Positions 62,223 through 64,000 of a DNA stretch of 64,000 bases are shown piece by piece (position 1 is the stretch's first letter; each line of letters opens with the position of its first letter). Origin of the DNA: Levilactobacillus brevis. GTDB lineage: Bacteria > Bacillota > Bacilli > Lactobacillales > Lactobacillaceae. The position numbers were made by a program, and so were the translations under genes. The notes under the pieces are model-generated. The model was not told where the DNA came from. It was given only the letters and a program-made list of their open reading frames with translations, and did no database searches. The stretch covers positions 2,046,001-2,110,000 of the forward strand of contig CP032931.1 in assembly GCA_003666485.1 (NCBI GenBank), read 5' to 3'.

Positions 62223-62756
62223 TTAACGATTTAAACGTTCCTGAATTTGCTGGATCACCCGGCTATTCAATAGCCAGTACAGCAAAACAATTTGAATCGG
62301 CGTGACAATCAGCTGCTTGAGGACCCGGATCGGTAACAGGCTCCAAAACGGCGTCTGATACATGATGGTGACCCACAAGGTGTTCAGTAAGGCGTTGACC
62401 ACCACCGCAATCACGATGGCGGCTAACGCGACCCGCACCCAGGTCGCCTTTTGCCGGTACAAAAACAGCGCGAAGATCAACGAGCCCAAGATAGCCGAGA
62501 GCGTAAAGCCCACAAAGTAAGGTCCCCCAGTCATCAGGGTGCCCACCACGTCGACCACGGCGGCGGTCATCATCCCCCACCAGGGGCCAAACCACTTGGC
62601 CAGTAACGCCACGATCAGGAAGGTAAAGCTAAACTTGATGAAGTTATTCCCGATTGAAAAGCGGCTGATCACCAGCTGCAGGGCCATCAACAGGCCCATC
62701 GTCACAACACTCAACGTATCCAGCTTGGGCAGCTGGGTTCTTGCTATCGTCTTCAA
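62223..62756 (-). CDS. folT: Folate ECF transporter substrate-binding component FolT
   Basis: S-component of about 177 residues with six spans. NNFIKFSFTFLIVALLAKWFGPWWG and SLLPIRVLKQLIVTPIQ (the R-x-x-K-x-x-x family motif) identify FolT; it captures folate and docks on a shared ECF module encoded elsewhere. An ATG at 62765 follows AGGAG with no spacer, while the TTG at 62756 has nine bases, so TTG is the likely start. A THF riboswitch lies directly upstream. Confidence 0.88.
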   Translation of the reverse strand: MKTIARTQLPKLDTLSVVTMGLLMALQLVISRFSIGNNFIKFSFTFLIVALLAKWFGPWWGMMTAAVVDVVGTLMTGGPYFVGFTLSAILGSLIFALFLYRQKATWVRVALAAIVIAVVVNALLNTLWVTIMYQTPFWSLLPIRVLKQLIVTPIQIVLLYWLLNSRVIQQIQERLNR

Positions 62757-62773
62757 TTCAGACATCTCCTAAG

Positions 62774-62884
62774 GGAGTTGCCACATTGCTGCGGTCAATG
62801 CGGAAATAAGATCGCGGGACACATTCCCTTCGTCCGGTGTTCACATTGCGTTCCACCAGCACTTGACGCCCTATTTCCTACTCC
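62774..62884 (-). promoter_or_regulatory. Tetrahydrofolate (THF) riboswitch
   Basis: On the minus strand the leader runs from GGAGTAGG (62884) through GCGTCAAGTG, a GGTG/CACC stem, ACGAAGGG, CCCGCG and TTATTTCCGC to CTCC (62777-62774). These are the conserved blocks of the THF riboswitch, in order and spacing, with closing stem GGAG/CTCC. It sits before folT, the classic gene controlled. AGGAG (folT ribosome binding site) follows four bases later. Confidence 0.85.
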
Positions 62885-62937
62885 GTAAATTTAATTACAG
62901 AAAATAGCATACCATACTCACTGCCGACTTGCACGCG

Positions 62938-63804
62938 TTAAGCGCGATCAAAATCTTTGATCCAGGCCAAGGCCAACGCCTTTTCACCCAAGTGGGCCCC
63001 AATGACTGGGCCAAAGTAGGATTGTTCGACTGGAATCGCGGGATACTGTGCCGCAATCTTGTTGGCCCAATTCTGGCCGCCCTCCGGATCATTGGCGTTG
63101 ATCACCAATGCCCTTAGTGGATAATCGACCTTGGCTTGCGCCTCCACAAAGAGTTGTTCGACGCGTGCCAACGCCTTTTTACGGGAACGGACCTTTTCAA
63201 AGGCCACGATTTCGTGGGTCTCGTCATCGAAGGTCAGTAACGGCTTGATCCGTAACACGCTGCCGATAAAGCCAGAAGCGTTCGATAGCCGCCCGCCGCG
63301 GACCAAGTTTTGCAGATCGTCGACCACGAAGTATTCGCCAATCGTCGACCGCAAGTCGTCTAAGCGCGCAAGGATGGCTTCGGGCTCTGCACCCTTGGCT
63401 GCCATCCGCGAGGCCTCAATGGCCAAATAACCCATCAATTTGACCGTGATTTGGGAATCGTACGGGATCACCCGGATGTTTTCAATCGTCGGGGCAATGT
63501 TCTTCAACTGATTCACAAAGCCGGAAATGGTACTGGCCAAATGGATACTGATCACCGCATCGTATCCTTCGTCTGCCAATTCATTGTAGAGATTGATCAT
63601 TTCTCCCAGCGGTGGTTGGGACGTGCTGGGAAACGACTTGGAATTTCTTAACCGTTCGTAGAATTCACTGGTGGTAATATCAACATCTTCATCGTAGGAG
63701 CGACCATCCATGATCACCGGAATTGGGACAACGTGAATGTGATACCGCTCAACCTCTTCTGCGGACAAATAGCTGGTACTATCGGTGACCACAGCAATCT
63801 TCAT
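62938..63804 (-). CDS. DegV family protein (second copy)
   Basis: Fatty-acid-binding protein of 288 residues, paralogue of the gene at 11688. KIAVVTDSTSYLSAEEV, TSQPPLGEM, SIHLASTISGF and the NLVRGGRLSNASGF loop are conserved, ending in IGAHLGEKALALAW. Residues for binding the fatty-acid carboxylate (Thr-Ser and Ser of SxxISG-like) are present. ATG at 63804 after AGGAGTAGGTG; the frame opens at 63861. Confidence 0.92.
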   Translation of the reverse strand: MKIAVVTDSTSYLSAEEVERYHIHVVPIPVIMDGRSYDEDVDITTSEFYERLRNSKSFPSTSQPPLGEMINLYNELADEGYDAVISIHLASTISGFVNQLKNIAPTIENIRVIPYDSQITVKLMGYLAIEASRMAAKGAEPEAILARLDDLRSTIGEYFVVDDLQNLVRGGRLSNASGFIGSVLRIKPLLTFDDETHEIVAFEKVRSRKKALARVEQLFVEAQAKVDYPLRALVINANDPEGGQNWANKIAAQYPAIPVEQSYFGPVIGAHLGEKALALAWIKDFDRA

Positions 63805-63848
63805 TTTTACACCTACTCCTGAATTATTCACCAGAAACTCCAAAATCC

Positions 63849-63881
63849 CCATCAAACACATGATTCAAGTGCTTGATGGGA
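63849..63881. terminator. Hairpin between divergent degV and next gene
   Basis: CCCATCAA(A)CAC pairs with GTG(C)TTGATGGG. It has an AATTTTACGTTTTC tail on the plus strand and GATTTTGG on the minus strand; it may be a terminator remnant or a leader structure. Confidence 0.4.
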
Positions 63882-63977
63882 ATTTTACGTTTTCACCTTT
63901 TAAGTGCAGAAAAAGAGCCTCAGCTCTGGTATAGTTAACTCGACCAAAAGACACTATAAAGAGAAGAGGACTCTATA

Positions 63978-64000
63978 ATGAAAACTGTACAGGAAATGGC
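63978..64000 (+). CDS. Start of an unidentified gene (partial)
   Basis: ATG at 63978 behind AGAGGA opens MKTVQEM before the window ends. A promoter with TATAGT (about 63931-63936, preceded by TGG) lies upstream. Seven codons are too few to identify it. Confidence 0.6.

Noticed and set aside
1-64000. CRISPR arrays, rRNA and tRNA genes
   Set aside because: I looked for regularly spaced direct repeats and conserved RNA motifs and saw none.

Overview
The window is a chromosomal segment of a low-to-moderate GC Firmicute, almost certainly a member of the Lactobacillaceae (a Levilactobacillus-like heterofermenter is my best guess from gene order and protein style; the sequence alone does not prove the genus). 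Reasons: the cmk-rpsA-der-hup-TPR order, topA-xerC-hslV-hslU, thyA-dfrA, a folate ECF component behind a THF riboswitch, strong AAGGAGG-type ribosome binding sites with frequent GTG/TTG starts, and IS256 and IS200/IS605 elements of lactobacillus type.

Layout. 1-14.4 kb is core housekeeping on the plus strand: cmk end, rpsA, der, hup, a TPR protein, cca, a YfmR/Uup-type ABC-F ATPase, thyA, dfrA, DegV, a GDSL lipase, YpmS and YozE; YitT and a hemolysin III protein point the other way. 14.4-19.2 kb is an AT-richer insert with two half ABC exporters (the first with an apparent one-base contraction in a T-run near its 5' end), a 54-aa AbiEi-type regulator with an inverted-repeat operator, and decayed DNA. 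19.2-38.5 kb returns to core genes: rbgA, rnhB, dprA, topA, xerC, hslVU, an aldose epimerase, plsY, parE/parC, a LysR regulator, ppaC, a matrixin-type secreted protease, msrB/msrA and a Nudix hydrolase.

At 38540-38567 there is a sequence that matches the XerC/XerD recombination site dif of Bacillus/Firmicutes at 24 of 28 positions. Directly here the gene-strand bias flips: nearly all genes before it run plus, most genes after it run minus. I therefore read the window as spanning the chromosome terminus. A gene-poor stretch of about 1 kb follows, with a second, weaker dif-like palindrome just upstream of a XerS-like recombinase whose H/W catalytic position carries Gln.

After the terminus (40-64 kb) the content is accessory: aldo/keto reductase, DUF2812/PadR pair, an XRE regulator separated from its ribosome binding site by an intact IS256 element with an 8-bp target duplication, a MazG-like plus deoxyribosyltransferase-like pair, an MFS/TetR drug-export pair, an isochorismatase-like hydrolase, a Phd/YafQ toxin-antitoxin pair, a phosphatase, LURP-one-like protein, an endonuclease III lacking the Fe-S cysteines, a MutS2-like ATPase without the Smr nuclease, nudC, an IS200/IS605 element (TnpA/TnpB), an orphan DUF916 surface protein, VanZ, GtrA, FolT and a second DegV.

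Three intergenic stretches (24.1, 28.3 and 60.5 kb) carry copies of one dispersed palindromic element; two copies show compensatory changes in their stems. Next to the 60.5 kb copy lies a further roughly 330 bp region packed with perfect short hairpins. Together with the dif/XerS locus these are the least explained parts of the window.
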